A program made the position numbers and the translations under genes. This document shows positions 18,288 through 26,442 of a DNA stretch of 64,000 nt, in pieces; within the stretch, counting starts at the first letter, position 1, and each line of letters starts with the position of its first letter. The notes under the pieces are model-generated. The model did not search any database, was not told the DNA's origin, and worked only from the letters and a program-made list of their open reading frames with translations. The stretch covers positions 186,001 through 250,000 of the forward strand of contig NZ_JBHTDN010000006.1 of the NCBI RefSeq assembly GCF_042666505.1, given 5' to 3'. The DNA is from Parapedobacter sp042666505. Lineage in GTDB: Bacteria > Bacteroidota > Bacteroidia > Sphingobacteriales > Sphingobacteriaceae.

Positions 18288-18467
18288 ATGGAAAATATAA
18301 AGAACAACTCACAAAAGACTCCAAACGGGCACCTTCACGATGCAAAACGTAGGCAACACCAGGAAGCAGTGGACTTGTTTGGCGCAGCGCCCACTGAAGA
18401 AAGGGGAGCCGGCCGTTTGCCGACTGACCACGTGATGAACGAATCAAGTACAGGACAAGCAGCATAA
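18288..18467 (+). CDS. Small hypothetical protein, 59 residues
   Basis: A frame from ATG 18288 encodes a hydrophilic, charged protein (MENIKNNSQKTPNGHLHDAK...) with no signal peptide or known motif. It ends 6 bases before the pncC-like gene and reads in the same direction, which is the main reason to accept it as real. I do not recognise it. Confidence 0.45.
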   Translation: MENIKNNSQKTPNGHLHDAKRRQHQEAVDLFGAAPTEERGAGRLPTDHVMNESSTGQAA

Positions 18468-18473
18468 ACGCAT

Positions 18474-18962
18474 TTGAAAAATATAGCAAACCCAGTGTCA
18501 GTCGTTGAAAATTGTGCGCGACTACTGGCCGAAAAACGGCTTACCATCAGCTTCGCTGAGAGCGCCACAGCGGGAAGGCTCGCGTATGCATTTTCCCAAA
18601 CCGAACATGCGGGAAGCATTCTGAAAGGAGGACTCGTCTGCTACGATGCCTGCCTGAAGGAGGATATTCTTTCCGTTCCTTCCTGGATGATCGAAAAATT
18701 TTCACCGGAATCTGCTGAAGTTACCCGGGAAATGGCATTGCGGTTAGGAGACGTTATCCGGGCGGATTTATCCATTTCGGTGACCGGCTTAACTAAGCCG
18801 GGTGGAAGTGAAACGCCGGAAAAACCGGTCGGCACGATGTTTTATGCCATCCGCTACGGGGAAACATTACATGAGAGACGGATTTTTTCGACGGGATCAC
18901 CCGAAACGATTGTTCAGTACACCATCGAAGCGATCGGACAATCGATCATCCAGATCATTTAG
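18474..18962 (+). CDS. pncC: CinA-type nicotinamide-nucleotide amidohydrolase (PncC domain)
   Basis: The 162-residue protein is the stand-alone C-terminal CinA domain. SFAESATAGRLA near residue 27 and SVTGLTKPGGSETPEKPVGT near residue 103 are the characteristic motifs. The family deamidates NMN to nicotinic acid mononucleotide for NAD recycling. The start is a TTG at 18474; no ATG is available upstream in frame within the gap from the small gene before it. Confidence 0.88.
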   Translation: MKNIANPVSVVENCARLLAEKRLTISFAESATAGRLAYAFSQTEHAGSILKGGLVCYDACLKEDILSVPSWMIEKFSPESAEVTREMALRLGDVIRADLSISVTGLTKPGGSETPEKPVGTMFYAIRYGETLHERRIFSTGSPETIVQYTIEAIGQSIIQII

Positions 18963-19038
18963 GCTTGTTCACGCGTCGGAAGCAAAGAAAAATCGTATGA
19001 ACCCGGGCTTGTATCGCTGAGGTGTTAAATCGATTCAA

Positions 19039-19392
19039 TCACCCAATTGCGCTCCGCACACGCCCCGGCAATCCGGCCACTACCAGTTCGTAACTGTGGT
19101 CAATAAGCCCCAAAAGTTGCGAGTCACTCAATTCACCATCGCAGATTACTTCGTTCCAATGACGCTTATTCATGTGATACGCACCCTTTACCGAGCGTGG
19201 ATATCGGTCGCGCAAGGCAAGTGCACGCTCAGGGTCGCACTTCGCACTGAATGATAACGGATGACTATCCAATCCCGTAAGCAAAAACATTTTATCAGCC
19301 ACCTTGAATACCAACGTATCCGGTCCGAATGGACAACTTTCGGTAACCGCGGGTTTACCAAGGCAATAGTCTCGCAGTAGTTCGATATGCAT
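19039..19392 (-). CDS. MmcQ/YjbR-family protein
   Basis: The 117-residue protein matches the MmcQ/YjbR (CyaY-like) fold: YCLGKPAVTESCPFGPDTL near residue 9, VFKVADKMFLL near residue 29 and KGAYHMNKRHWNEV near residue 69. It is a soluble protein of unsettled role; DNA binding has been proposed for the family. It is a single gene facing away from dnaK's promoter region. Confidence 0.88.
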   Translation of the reverse strand: MHIELLRDYCLGKPAVTESCPFGPDTLVFKVADKMFLLTGLDSHPLSFSAKCDPERALALRDRYPRSVKGAYHMNKRHWNEVICDGELSDSQLLGLIDHSYELVVAGLPGRVRSAIG

Positions 19393-19461
19393 AGGGTAAA
19401 GTTAAAAGTCAAAAGTTAAAAATCAAAAGGCAAAAACCCCAATCTCATGTCTCGCATCCCA

Positions 19462-19478
19462 GACAATGACACATTGTC
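19462..19478. promoter_or_regulatory. Inverted repeat upstream of dnaK
   Basis: GACAATG at 19462-19468 and CATTGTC at 19472-19478 form a perfect 7-bp inverted repeat about 50 bases upstream of the sigma-54-like boxes. It is not the CIRCE element. It could be an activator or repressor operator for dnaK. Confidence 0.4.
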
Positions 19479-19525
19479 ATGCTTACACCCCACGTAACCG
19501 CCCCTTTTTCCCAATCTGCCCATAA

Positions 19526-19560
19526 TTGGCATCCAACCTGCTATTGGCACAAGGCTTGTT
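19526..19560 (+). promoter_or_regulatory. Two sigma-54-like promoter boxes upstream of dnaK
   Basis: TTGGCATCCAACCTGCT at 19526-19542 has the -24 GG and -12 GC at the correct 10-base spacing of a sigma-54 promoter. TTGGCACAAGGCTTGTT at 19544-19560 has a perfect -24 element but GT instead of GC at -12. The second is about 54 bases before the dnaK ATG. Confidence 0.45.
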
Positions 19561-19613
19561 ACAAGGGAATAGAATAGAAGATTTATCATCAACGTAGAAT
19601 AAGGAATATAGAT

Positions 19614-21542
19614 ATGGCAAAAATTATTGGAATCGACTTAGGAACTACCAACTCTTGCGTAGCCGTGATGGAGGGGAACGAGCCGGTAGTCATCACCAAC
19701 AACGAAGGAAAGCGTACCACGCCTTCTATTGTGGCATTCGTAGAGAATGGCGAGCGCAAAGTGGGTGACCCAGCGAAGCGCCAAGCCATTACCAATCCGA
19801 AAAAGACCGTTTACTCCATCAAGCGGTTTATGGGTACTAACTACGACGAAGCAGCAAAAGAGGCAAAGCGAGTACCTTATGCGGTAGTTAAAGGTGACAA
19901 CAACACACCCCGTGTAGAAATCGACGACCGCAAATATACCCCCCAGGAAATCTCTGCGATGATATTGCAGAAAATGAAAAAGACGGCCGAAGATTTCCTC
20001 GGTCACGAAGTAACGGAGGCTGTTATCACGGTGCCTGCTTACTTTAACGACGCGCAGCGCCAAGCTACCAAAGAAGCGGGCGAAATTGCGGGGTTGAATG
20101 TAAAACGTATTATCAACGAACCCACCGCAGCGGCGTTGGCCTATGGATTGGATAAATCCAATAAGGATATGAAAATTGCGGTATTCGACTGCGGCGGCGG
20201 TACGCATGACGTATCTATCCTGGAGTTGGGTGACGGAGTATTTGAAGTAAAGTCTACCGATGGCGACACGCACCTGGGTGGTGACGACTTCGACCAAGTC
20301 ATTATCGACTGGCTGAACGATGAATTCAAGAACGATAACAATGGCTTCGACCTGAGCAAAGACCCGATGGCCTTGCAACGGTTAAAGGAAGCTGCAGAGA
20401 AAGCTAAAATTGAACTTTCCAGTTCTTCATCCACCGAAATTAACCTGCCTTATATTACGGCGGATCAAACGGGTCCGAAACACTTGGTACGCACGTTAAG
20501 CCGCGCGAAATTCGAACAACTGGCCGACAACTTGATCAAACGGACCATCGATCCTTGTAGATCCGCGTTGAAAAATGCGGGGTATTCACCTTCCGATATT
20601 GATGAAGTCATTCTGGTGGGTGGTTCTACCCGTATTCCCGCAATCCAAGATGCCGTAAAGAAGTTCTTCGGCAAGGAGCCCTCAAAAGGCGTAAATCCAG
20701 ATGAAGTGGTTGCTTTGGGTGCTGCCATTCAAGGTGGCGTTCTTACCGGCGAAGTAAAAGACGTATTGTTGCTTGACGTAACCCCGCTTTCTTTGGGTAT
20801 CGAAACGATGGGCGGTGTCATGACCAAGTTGATTGAAGCGAATACGACCATTCCAACCAAGAAATCGGAAGTATTCTCCACAGCTTCTGACAACCAGCCT
20901 TCTGTGGAAATCCACATCTTACAAGGCGAACGGCCCATGGCTTCCCAAAACCGGACGATCGGACGGTTCCACTTGGACGGTATTCCGCCTGCTCCACGGG
21001 GTGTACCGCAGATTGAAGTAACGTTCGATATCGATGCGAACGGTATCCTGCATGTTTCAGCTAAGGACAAGGCGACCGGTAAAGAACAAAAAATCCGTAT
21101 TGAGGCATCTTCCGGTTTAACCGACGATGAGATTAAGAAGATGAAGCAGGAAGCGGAAGCCAACGCAGAAGCAGATAAGAAGGCAAAAGAAGAAATCGAC
21201 AAGCTCAATGCAGCCGATGCCCTGATCTTCTCTACTGAAAAGCAGCTGAAAGAGTATGGTGACAAGCTCGGTGCCGACAAAAAGGCGCCTATCGAAGATG
21301 GCTTGAAGAAACTGAAAGATGCATATGCAGCGAAAGATTTCGCCGCCATTGAAGCTGCACAAGCTGAATTGCAGACTGCCTGGAATGCGGCTTCTGAAGA
21401 GATGTACAAAGCTTCTCAAGAAGCTTCGGCCAACGGGCAAACCACAGGTGATGCAGGCCAGCCGGCCGGCAGCAACGCCAATTCTGGTGACGACGTGACC
21501 GACGTGGAATACGAAGAAGTAAAAGACAACGACAAAAAGTAG
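19614..21542 (+). CDS. dnaK: Chaperone DnaK (Hsp70)
   Basis: The 642-residue protein is full-length Hsp70. It begins AKIIGIDLGTTNSCVAVMEG, has VILVGGSTRIPAIQ near residue 325 in the ATPase domain, the linker DVLLLDVTPLSLGIETMGG near residue 380 and an acidic tail ending in VTDVEYEEVKDNDKK. It is the cytosolic ATP-driven chaperone working with DnaJ and GrpE, neither of which is in the window. The phosphate-2 loop reads DCGGGTHDVS rather than the common DLGGGTFD. Codon use is more uniform than in neighbouring genes, as expected for high expression. A strong terminator follows. Confidence 0.98.
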   Translation: MAKIIGIDLGTTNSCVAVMEGNEPVVITNNEGKRTTPSIVAFVENGERKVGDPAKRQAITNPKKTVYSIKRFMGTNYDEAAKEAKRVPYAVVKGDNNTPRVEIDDRKYTPQEISAMILQKMKKTAEDFLGHEVTEAVITVPAYFNDAQRQATKEAGEIAGLNVKRIINEPTAAALAYGLDKSNKDMKIAVFDCGGGTHDVSILELGDGVFEVKSTDGDTHLGGDDFDQVIIDWLNDEFKNDNNGFDLSKDPMALQRLKEAAEKAKIELSSSSSTEINLPYITADQTGPKHLVRTLSRAKFEQLADNLIKRTIDPCRSALKNAGYSPSDIDEVILVGGSTRIPAIQDAVKKFFGKEPSKGVNPDEVVALGAAIQGGVLTGEVKDVLLLDVTPLSLGIETMGGVMTKLIEANTTIPTKKSEVFSTASDNQPSVEIHILQGERPMASQNRTIGRFHLDGIPPAPRGVPQIEVTFDIDANGILHVSAKDKATGKEQKIRIEASSGLTDDEIKKMKQEAEANAEADKKAKEEIDKLNAADALIFSTEKQLKEYGDKLGADKKAPIEDGLKKLKDAYAAKDFAAIEAAQAELQTAWNAASEEMYKASQEASANGQTTGDAGQPAGSNANSGDDVTDVEYEEVKDNDKK

Positions 21543-21576
21543 CCGATTGACACGATAATAACTAACGGTAATAATT

Positions 21577-21611
21577 AAAGCCCCGCGGTGAAAACCTGCG
21601 GGGCTTTTTTA
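21577..21611 (+). terminator. Rho-independent terminator of dnaK
   Basis: AAAGCCCCGC at 21577-21586 pairs with GCGGGGCTTT at 21598-21607, followed by a T-run to 21610. It also lies downstream of the convergent nucleotidyltransferase gene and may serve both. Confidence 0.9.
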
Positions 21612-21646
21612 TCGGCCTTAGCGCCGTACTAATTAGCAATCTCTCG

Positions 21647-22558
21647 CTAAAACAACTTTTCGGGATATACCCCGTCTTTTACCAATTGCGCGATGTTTTC
21701 TTGCACGATCGGCTTGTCTTCCGGATACGTTACACCAAACCACTTCTGCGATGTAGGCAGTACCTTAAACGTTGCTTTCCCGTTTTTGATAAGCTCATCG
21801 GCTACTTTCGGAATCAGGAATTCCGATTTAGGATTGTCTTCATTTGCGGGCACAAACGCTTTAAACAGTTCTTCGCTCACACCAAAAATAGCAGGCGTAA
21901 AGCCCCAGAAGTTCATGGACACCCGACTGCTTCTGGGCAGTTCTGTCTCCACGCCATCCTCCTCAAAGAAGATACGCTTTTCGCCATCCACTTCCTTGAA
22001 ATAAACCTTCAGCCGTTCATTGATTTCGGTCATATTACCCGCGTCGTCCACTTTACATACCCCACGCGATACGGACCCGTAATCGGAAAGGGTCTTGTCT
22101 ATCTGGTAACCCATTAGGGAAAACCCGTTGTCCGTTACTTCGTGATTCAGGAACTCCGCCATTTTTTCAAACGCTTCATAGCCATAGAAATCATCCGCGT
22201 TGATAACGCAGAAAGGCTCGTTAATCTGATTGCGGGCAGAAAGCACCGCATGAGCGGTACCCCACGGTTTGGAGCGCTCAATCTGTCTATCGATGCCAAA
22301 CGGCGATAGGTCGTAGCTTTGGAAAACATAATCCGTTTCGATTTTGCCGGCAAGTTTGGGTTCAAAGATTTCCTTAAACTTTTCGGCAAATTCTTCGCGG
22401 ATGATAAAGCTCACTTTTCCGAATCCCGCTCTGATTGCGTCATAGATGGAATAGTCGATAATCGTTTCGCCATTCGGACCGAAGGGGTCGATCTGCTTCA
22501 TGCTCCCGTAACGGCTGGCCATTCCGGCCGCAAGAATCAACAAGGTGGGTTTACTCAT
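21647..22558 (-). CDS. Sugar-phosphate nucleotidyltransferase family protein
   Basis: The 303-residue protein begins with the nucleotidyltransferase signature LLILAAGMASRYGSMKQIDPF and has CVINADDFYGYEAFE near residue 118, where the metal-binding aspartates sit. The family activates sugar phosphates to NDP-sugars, but members of this subgroup lack assigned substrates. It is a single gene convergent with dnaK. Confidence 0.85.
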   Translation of the reverse strand: MSKPTLLILAAGMASRYGSMKQIDPFGPNGETIIDYSIYDAIRAGFGKVSFIIREEFAEKFKEIFEPKLAGKIETDYVFQSYDLSPFGIDRQIERSKPWGTAHAVLSARNQINEPFCVINADDFYGYEAFEKMAEFLNHEVTDNGFSLMGYQIDKTLSDYGSVSRGVCKVDDAGNMTEINERLKVYFKEVDGEKRIFFEEDGVETELPRSSRVSMNFWGFTPAIFGVSEELFKAFVPANEDNPKSEFLIPKVADELIKNGKATFKVLPTSQKWFGVTYPEDKPIVQENIAQLVKDGVYPEKLF

Positions 22559-22600
22559 TACTGAAAATTAAAGTTATCATATTAACGTTTTTGAAACAGC

Positions 22601-22608
22601 CAAACTTA
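22601..22608 (-). promoter_or_regulatory. Candidate -7 element of the nucleotidyltransferase gene
   Basis: The minus strand reads TAAGTTTG at 22608-22601, a perfect match to TAnnTTTG, about 43 bases before the ATG. No good -33 element is found at the usual distance. Confidence 0.35.
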
Positions 22609-22638
22609 GCTAAATTCCGCTTGATATGAAATAGATTC

Positions 22639-24183
22639 TCAACGTTTCCTCCGAAACATGGCGGTCAATAAACCATTGGCGAGTTTCGCCAATAGTTTGG
22701 TGCCTTCCCGGGCCAGCGTCGTCGTCGCCGCCTTCTGCGCTGCTTCCAAAGGAGTCTGTCGTGTGCTTCTCCGACCGTTGCCTTTGGCCTTTTGCTTTTC
22801 GTCCTCTGCTTTGGCAACTTCCGCCGCATGGGTTTGCATCTTTTCGTCCAGTATTTCTGATGCACTCCGCCTTTCAACAGCTCGATGGTATTTGGCATAA
22901 AAGGGTGAGGCTTGCACCAATTCGTTGTATATCTGCGCGTTTACCGGCCCCATCACGGCACGTGGCGGGATAAGATGCGTGGCCACCACTTCCGTCGGAA
23001 TACCTTTGTCATTGAGTACCGTGATGAGTGCTTGGCCAGTACCTAACGAGGTAAGTACCCGGTCGATTTCATAAAAGTCGGAGCGTGGATAGGTTTTCAC
23101 CGTTTTCCGTAATGCCTCTGCGTCATTAGGTGTAAAAGCCCTCAGTGCATGCTGTACACGGTTACCCAATTGTCCCAGAACACTTTCGGGAATATCGGTA
23201 GGGGCTTGCGTGCAAAAGAAAACCCCGATGCCTTTCGAACGAATCAGTCGCACGATTTGCTCTACCTGGGTAAGGAAAGCCTTTGGCGCGTCCTTGAACA
23301 ACAAATGGGCTTCCTCAAAGAAAAATACCAGCTTTGGCTTATCCAGATCGCCGACCTCGGGCAGACGCTTGAACAGCTGTGCAAGCAGACTGAGCAGAAA
23401 TGTGGAAAACAATACAGGTTGGTCCTGGATATCCGATATATTCAACAGGCTGATCACCCCTTTTCCGTCGACGCGTCCGAACAGGTCGTCGATATCAAAT
23501 TCCTTCTCACCGAAAATATCCGACACGCCCTGTTGTTCCAGCGCCACCAATTTGCGCAGGATCGTTCCCGATGTACTGCTGCTGATGCGGCCATAGCTGT
23601 CCTTAATCTCTTCCGCCCCTGGGCCATCCGTTAGGTACGAGAGCAGCTTCTTCAGATCGGCAAAGTTGACCAGCGGTAGTTCACTGTCTTCCGCATATTT
23701 GAATACCGCAGCCAATACGCCGGTCTGCGTATCGTTCAATTCCAGTATCCGTCCTAACATGACAGGTCCGAAATCCTCAACGGTAAGCCGCATCGGATTG
23801 CCCACTTTGCCGGTCAGCGAAAACAGTTCAACCGGAAAGCCCGAAGGTTCGAAAGGCCACGCCAACGCTTCGCCGCGTTCTACCAGGGCTGGATTGGATT
23901 CGCCCGCTTGATGCAGGCCGGAAAGGTCACCCTTCACGTCCAGCAGGAAAACCGGCACACCCGCGTCCGAAAGCTGTTCAGCTATCAACTGTAACGTACG
24001 GGTCTTTCCCGTCCCCGTGGCTCCGGCGATCAGGCCGTGGCGATTCATCATCTTTAGGGCAAGATTGACCTTAGCCGGGGCAACGACTTCGCCATCGAGC
24101 AGGCCGGCGCCCAGAAAAATAAACGCCCCCTTCGGATTGTAGGAGGCGGTTATTTTTTCAATAAAAGTGGATTGGTTTCCCAT
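22639..24183 (-). CDS. HerA-like / DUF853 ATPase
   Basis: The 514-residue protein has a Walker A motif GATGTGKTRTL near residue 57, FLLDVKGDLSG near residue 80 and the Walker B-like KLVFFFEEAHLLF near residue 285, followed by GVFFCTQAPTDIPESVLGQLGNR. This matches the DUF853/HerA-FtsK-like ATPase family (E. coli YjgR type). The biochemical role is not established; DNA translocation is inferred from the HerA fold. The C-terminal 80 residues are charged and low in complexity. Confidence 0.85.
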   Translation of the reverse strand: MGNQSTFIEKITASYNPKGAFIFLGAGLLDGEVVAPAKVNLALKMMNRHGLIAGATGTGKTRTLQLIAEQLSDAGVPVFLLDVKGDLSGLHQAGESNPALVERGEALAWPFEPSGFPVELFSLTGKVGNPMRLTVEDFGPVMLGRILELNDTQTGVLAAVFKYAEDSELPLVNFADLKKLLSYLTDGPGAEEIKDSYGRISSSTSGTILRKLVALEQQGVSDIFGEKEFDIDDLFGRVDGKGVISLLNISDIQDQPVLFSTFLLSLLAQLFKRLPEVGDLDKPKLVFFFEEAHLLFKDAPKAFLTQVEQIVRLIRSKGIGVFFCTQAPTDIPESVLGQLGNRVQHALRAFTPNDAEALRKTVKTYPRSDFYEIDRVLTSLGTGQALITVLNDKGIPTEVVATHLIPPRAVMGPVNAQIYNELVQASPFYAKYHRAVERRSASEILDEKMQTHAAEVAKAEDEKQKAKGNGRRSTRQTPLEAAQKAATTTLAREGTKLLAKLANGLLTAMFRRKR

Positions 24184-24289
24184 AACGCATGTAACTATTC
24201 AGGGGTGAAGCTACACACTTCGGGATATAATTCCAAACCAAAGATGTGTAATTTCACGTCAGCCACATAGCCACTTGAACCACGTACGG

Positions 24290-25138
24290 TTACGCCACTG
24301 AATGATGATAAAGGGTCAGTTTTTCAATGACAGTAGGCAGTATGGACCCTACCTCCATACCTCGGTTCTCCGCCTCAATTTTCAGCAAATCGCTGAAATG
24401 ATAGCCGATTGAACCGACACAATTGAATGTCAATGACTGATAGGCAGGGTATAAACATACCAGCTTCTCAAAGAAGACCCGAAAAGCCTCCCCAACCACT
24501 TGCTTCCGGTAGTTTCCGGCGGCTTCCGGCTCATCCAAAAACCGGGTGTACGAAGCGCAATACCGATTCGGGTGCGTCGAGGCGTATACTCGTTCCATCA
24601 GGACCGCTTCATCCAGCCCATATTTACGATTAAATGCGTTCCGTACGGCATCGTCCATCTGGTTTCTTAAAAAGTCCGTCAATATACGCTTACCCATAGC
24701 GGCTCCACTTCCCTCATCGCCGAGCAAAAAGCCCAGGGAATCGATGTGGTATGTGATCGCCCGACCATCGTATAAGCACGTGTTGGTACCCGTGCCCAAT
24801 ATCGCCGCAAACCCCGGACGATCGCCTAGCAATGCCTTCGCAGCTGCCAGTAAATCAACGGACACTTCGATGGCAACAGCTCGGGTAAATACTTGGCGCA
24901 ACGCCTGCTCCATATTGGAAACCTGGTTCCCTTGGCAACCCGCGCCATAAAAAAAAATACGCTGCACCTTAACTAAGTCCAATTGTCCACCCAACTCCGA
25001 TGAGATGGCGTCCCGAATGGAATCAATATCCATGAAAAACGGATTATAGCCGGATGTCGAAAAATACGTAATCGAGCCATTATCCGAAATCAATCCCCAA
25101 TCGGTTTTTGTCGACCCGCTATCCGCAACCAAAATCAT
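24290..25138 (-). CDS. BadF/BadG-type amino-sugar kinase (GlcNAc or MurNAc kinase)
   Basis: From ATG 25138 the protein has 282 residues and begins MILVADSGSTKTDWGL, the phosphate-binding loop of the ASKHA fold. AILGTGTNTCLYDG near residue 105 and GFLLGDEGSGAAMGKR near residue 130 are typical of N-acetylhexosamine kinases. The start overlaps the upstream MFS gene by 4 bases, and murQ is three genes upstream in the same operon. MurQ acts on MurNAc 6-phosphate, so this enzyme may be the MurNAc kinase, as in the murTKQ cluster of Tannerella. A plain GlcNAc kinase is the alternative. Confidence 0.85.
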   Translation of the reverse strand: MILVADSGSTKTDWGLISDNGSITYFSTSGYNPFFMDIDSIRDAISSELGGQLDLVKVQRIFFYGAGCQGNQVSNMEQALRQVFTRAVAIEVSVDLLAAAKALLGDRPGFAAILGTGTNTCLYDGRAITYHIDSLGFLLGDEGSGAAMGKRILTDFLRNQMDDAVRNAFNRKYGLDEAVLMERVYASTHPNRYCASYTRFLDEPEAAGNYRKQVVGEAFRVFFEKLVCLYPAYQSLTFNCVGSIGYHFSDLLKIEAENRGMEVGSILPTVIEKLTLYHHSVA

Positions 25139-26442
25139 GATGGATTCCCTCCTTTCAATGATGTACCCAACCGGTAGCCGCTGGTTGCATACCAAATGAT
25201 CACCACGTAACATGGGACGACCAGCCAATAGGCTTGGTGGGGGTCAAAGCGATCGGCAAGCCAGCCATAAAGTAGCGGTATTACAGCAGCACCGGAAATG
25301 GCCATCACCAACAAGGAAGATCCGATCTTGGTGAACCTTCCCAATCCATCGATCGCTAAAGGCCATACCGACGGCCAGATCAACGAATTGGCTAATCCCA
25401 GTAAGGCTACGAAAACCACGGATACCATCCCTTCAGTAAATACGGCAAATAATCCGAAAAGAATCCCCAATCCCGCCGACCACGTGAGCGCCGTGCGCTG
25501 ACTGATAAACTTGGGTATGCAGATAATACCGATCAAGTACCCGACAAGCATACCGACAAGCGTAAACGAAGTGAAAAATTTTGCGGTAGACAATGGTATG
25601 CCCAAAAAAGACCCGTAACTGATGATGGTGTTGCCCGCTATTACTTCCACGCCTGTATACACAAAAAGGGTGAGCACACCGAAAAGCAACTGCGGGAATT
25701 GAAATACACTGGTTTTTCCAGTTTCCTTCACATTGCCCCCCTCGCCTTCCGCCTCCAGCGCAGACTCATCGATTTCCGGCAAACTGGAACGATAGACCAA
25801 CAGCGAAAGCACCAGCAACATTGCGGTGATAATCAGGTAAGGGATAATGACCTTTCCAGCGAGTTCGTTTAGTACCCCCACCTTTTCCACATCCGTCAAT
25901 GCAAGCAACTGATCTTGTATCTCGTCTGCATTGTTTAACACGACAGCGCCGAGGATCGCCGGCGCCAGAATGCCGGCTACGCCATTACAGATGCCCATGA
26001 TACTGATTCGCTTTGCAGCGCTTTCCATCGGCCCAAGAATCGTGACGTACGGGTTTGATGCGGTTTGCAATATGGCCAATCCCGCCCCCTGTATAAATAA
26101 GCCGAAAAGAAACAATGGATACGACCGGTAGCTAGCTGCCGGAACAAAAATCAGGGAGCCGACAGCTACCGCAAGCAACCCTGCCGACATTCCTTTTTTG
26201 AACCCAGTAAATTTCAGCAACCATCCGGATGGCACCGCCATCACGAAATAGGAAATATAAAAGGCAAAAGCCACCAAATACGACTGAAAATTATTCAGCT
26301 CGCAAGCAATCTGAAGATACGGTATCAACACCGAACTCAGCCAGGTGATAAATCCGAAGATAAAAAACAAGGCCCCGATGATGACCAGCGGTGGAAAGGA
26401 ATCCTGCTTTTTCTGTGATGCGACATTGATAAGCTGCGACAT
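25135..26442 (-). CDS. Sugar MFS transporter (FucP/GlcP-like)
   Basis: The 435-residue protein has about 12 membrane segments and the family motifs IFGFITWLSSVLIPYLQ near residue 31 and LAILQTASNPYVTILGP near residue 123, which mark the fucose/glucose/N-acetylglucosamine proton symporters. It should import a free sugar across the inner membrane. It shares one base with the stop of the upstream ceramidase-like gene (TAATG) and overlaps the kinase by 4 bases, so the three are translationally coupled. The context suggests MurNAc or another amino sugar as cargo. Confidence 0.9.
   Translation of the reverse strand: MSQLINVASQKKQDSFPPLVIIGALFFIFGFITWLSSVLIPYLQIACELNNFQSYLVAFAFYISYFVMAVPSGWLLKFTGFKKGMSAGLLAVAVGSLIFVPAASYRSYPLFLFGLFIQGAGLAILQTASNPYVTILGPMESAAKRISIMGICNGVAGILAPAILGAVVLNNADEIQDQLLALTDVEKVGVLNELAGKVIIPYLIITAMLLVLSLLVYRSSLPEIDESALEAEGEGGNVKETGKTSVFQFPQLLFGVLTLFVYTGVEVIAGNTIISYGSFLGIPLSTAKFFTSFTLVGMLVGYLIGIICIPKFISQRTALTWSAGLGILFGLFAVFTEGMVSVVFVALLGLANSLIWPSVWPLAIDGLGRFTKIGSSLLVMAISGAAVIPLLYGWLADRFDPHQAYWLVVPCYVVIIWYATSGYRLGTSLKGGNPS

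Noticed and set aside
19396..19436. AAAAGTYAAAAG-type tandem repetition before dnaK
   Set aside because: Short imperfect A-rich repetition; too degenerate to call a repeat array or operator.
20185..20215. DnaK phosphate loop DCGGGTHDVS instead of DLGGGTFD
   Set aside because: The glycines and threonine needed for ATP binding remain; this is more likely lineage variation than altered function.
19638..20378. 246-codon minus-strand frame opposite dnaK
   Set aside because: Antisense shadow of a highly conserved gene with strong codon bias.
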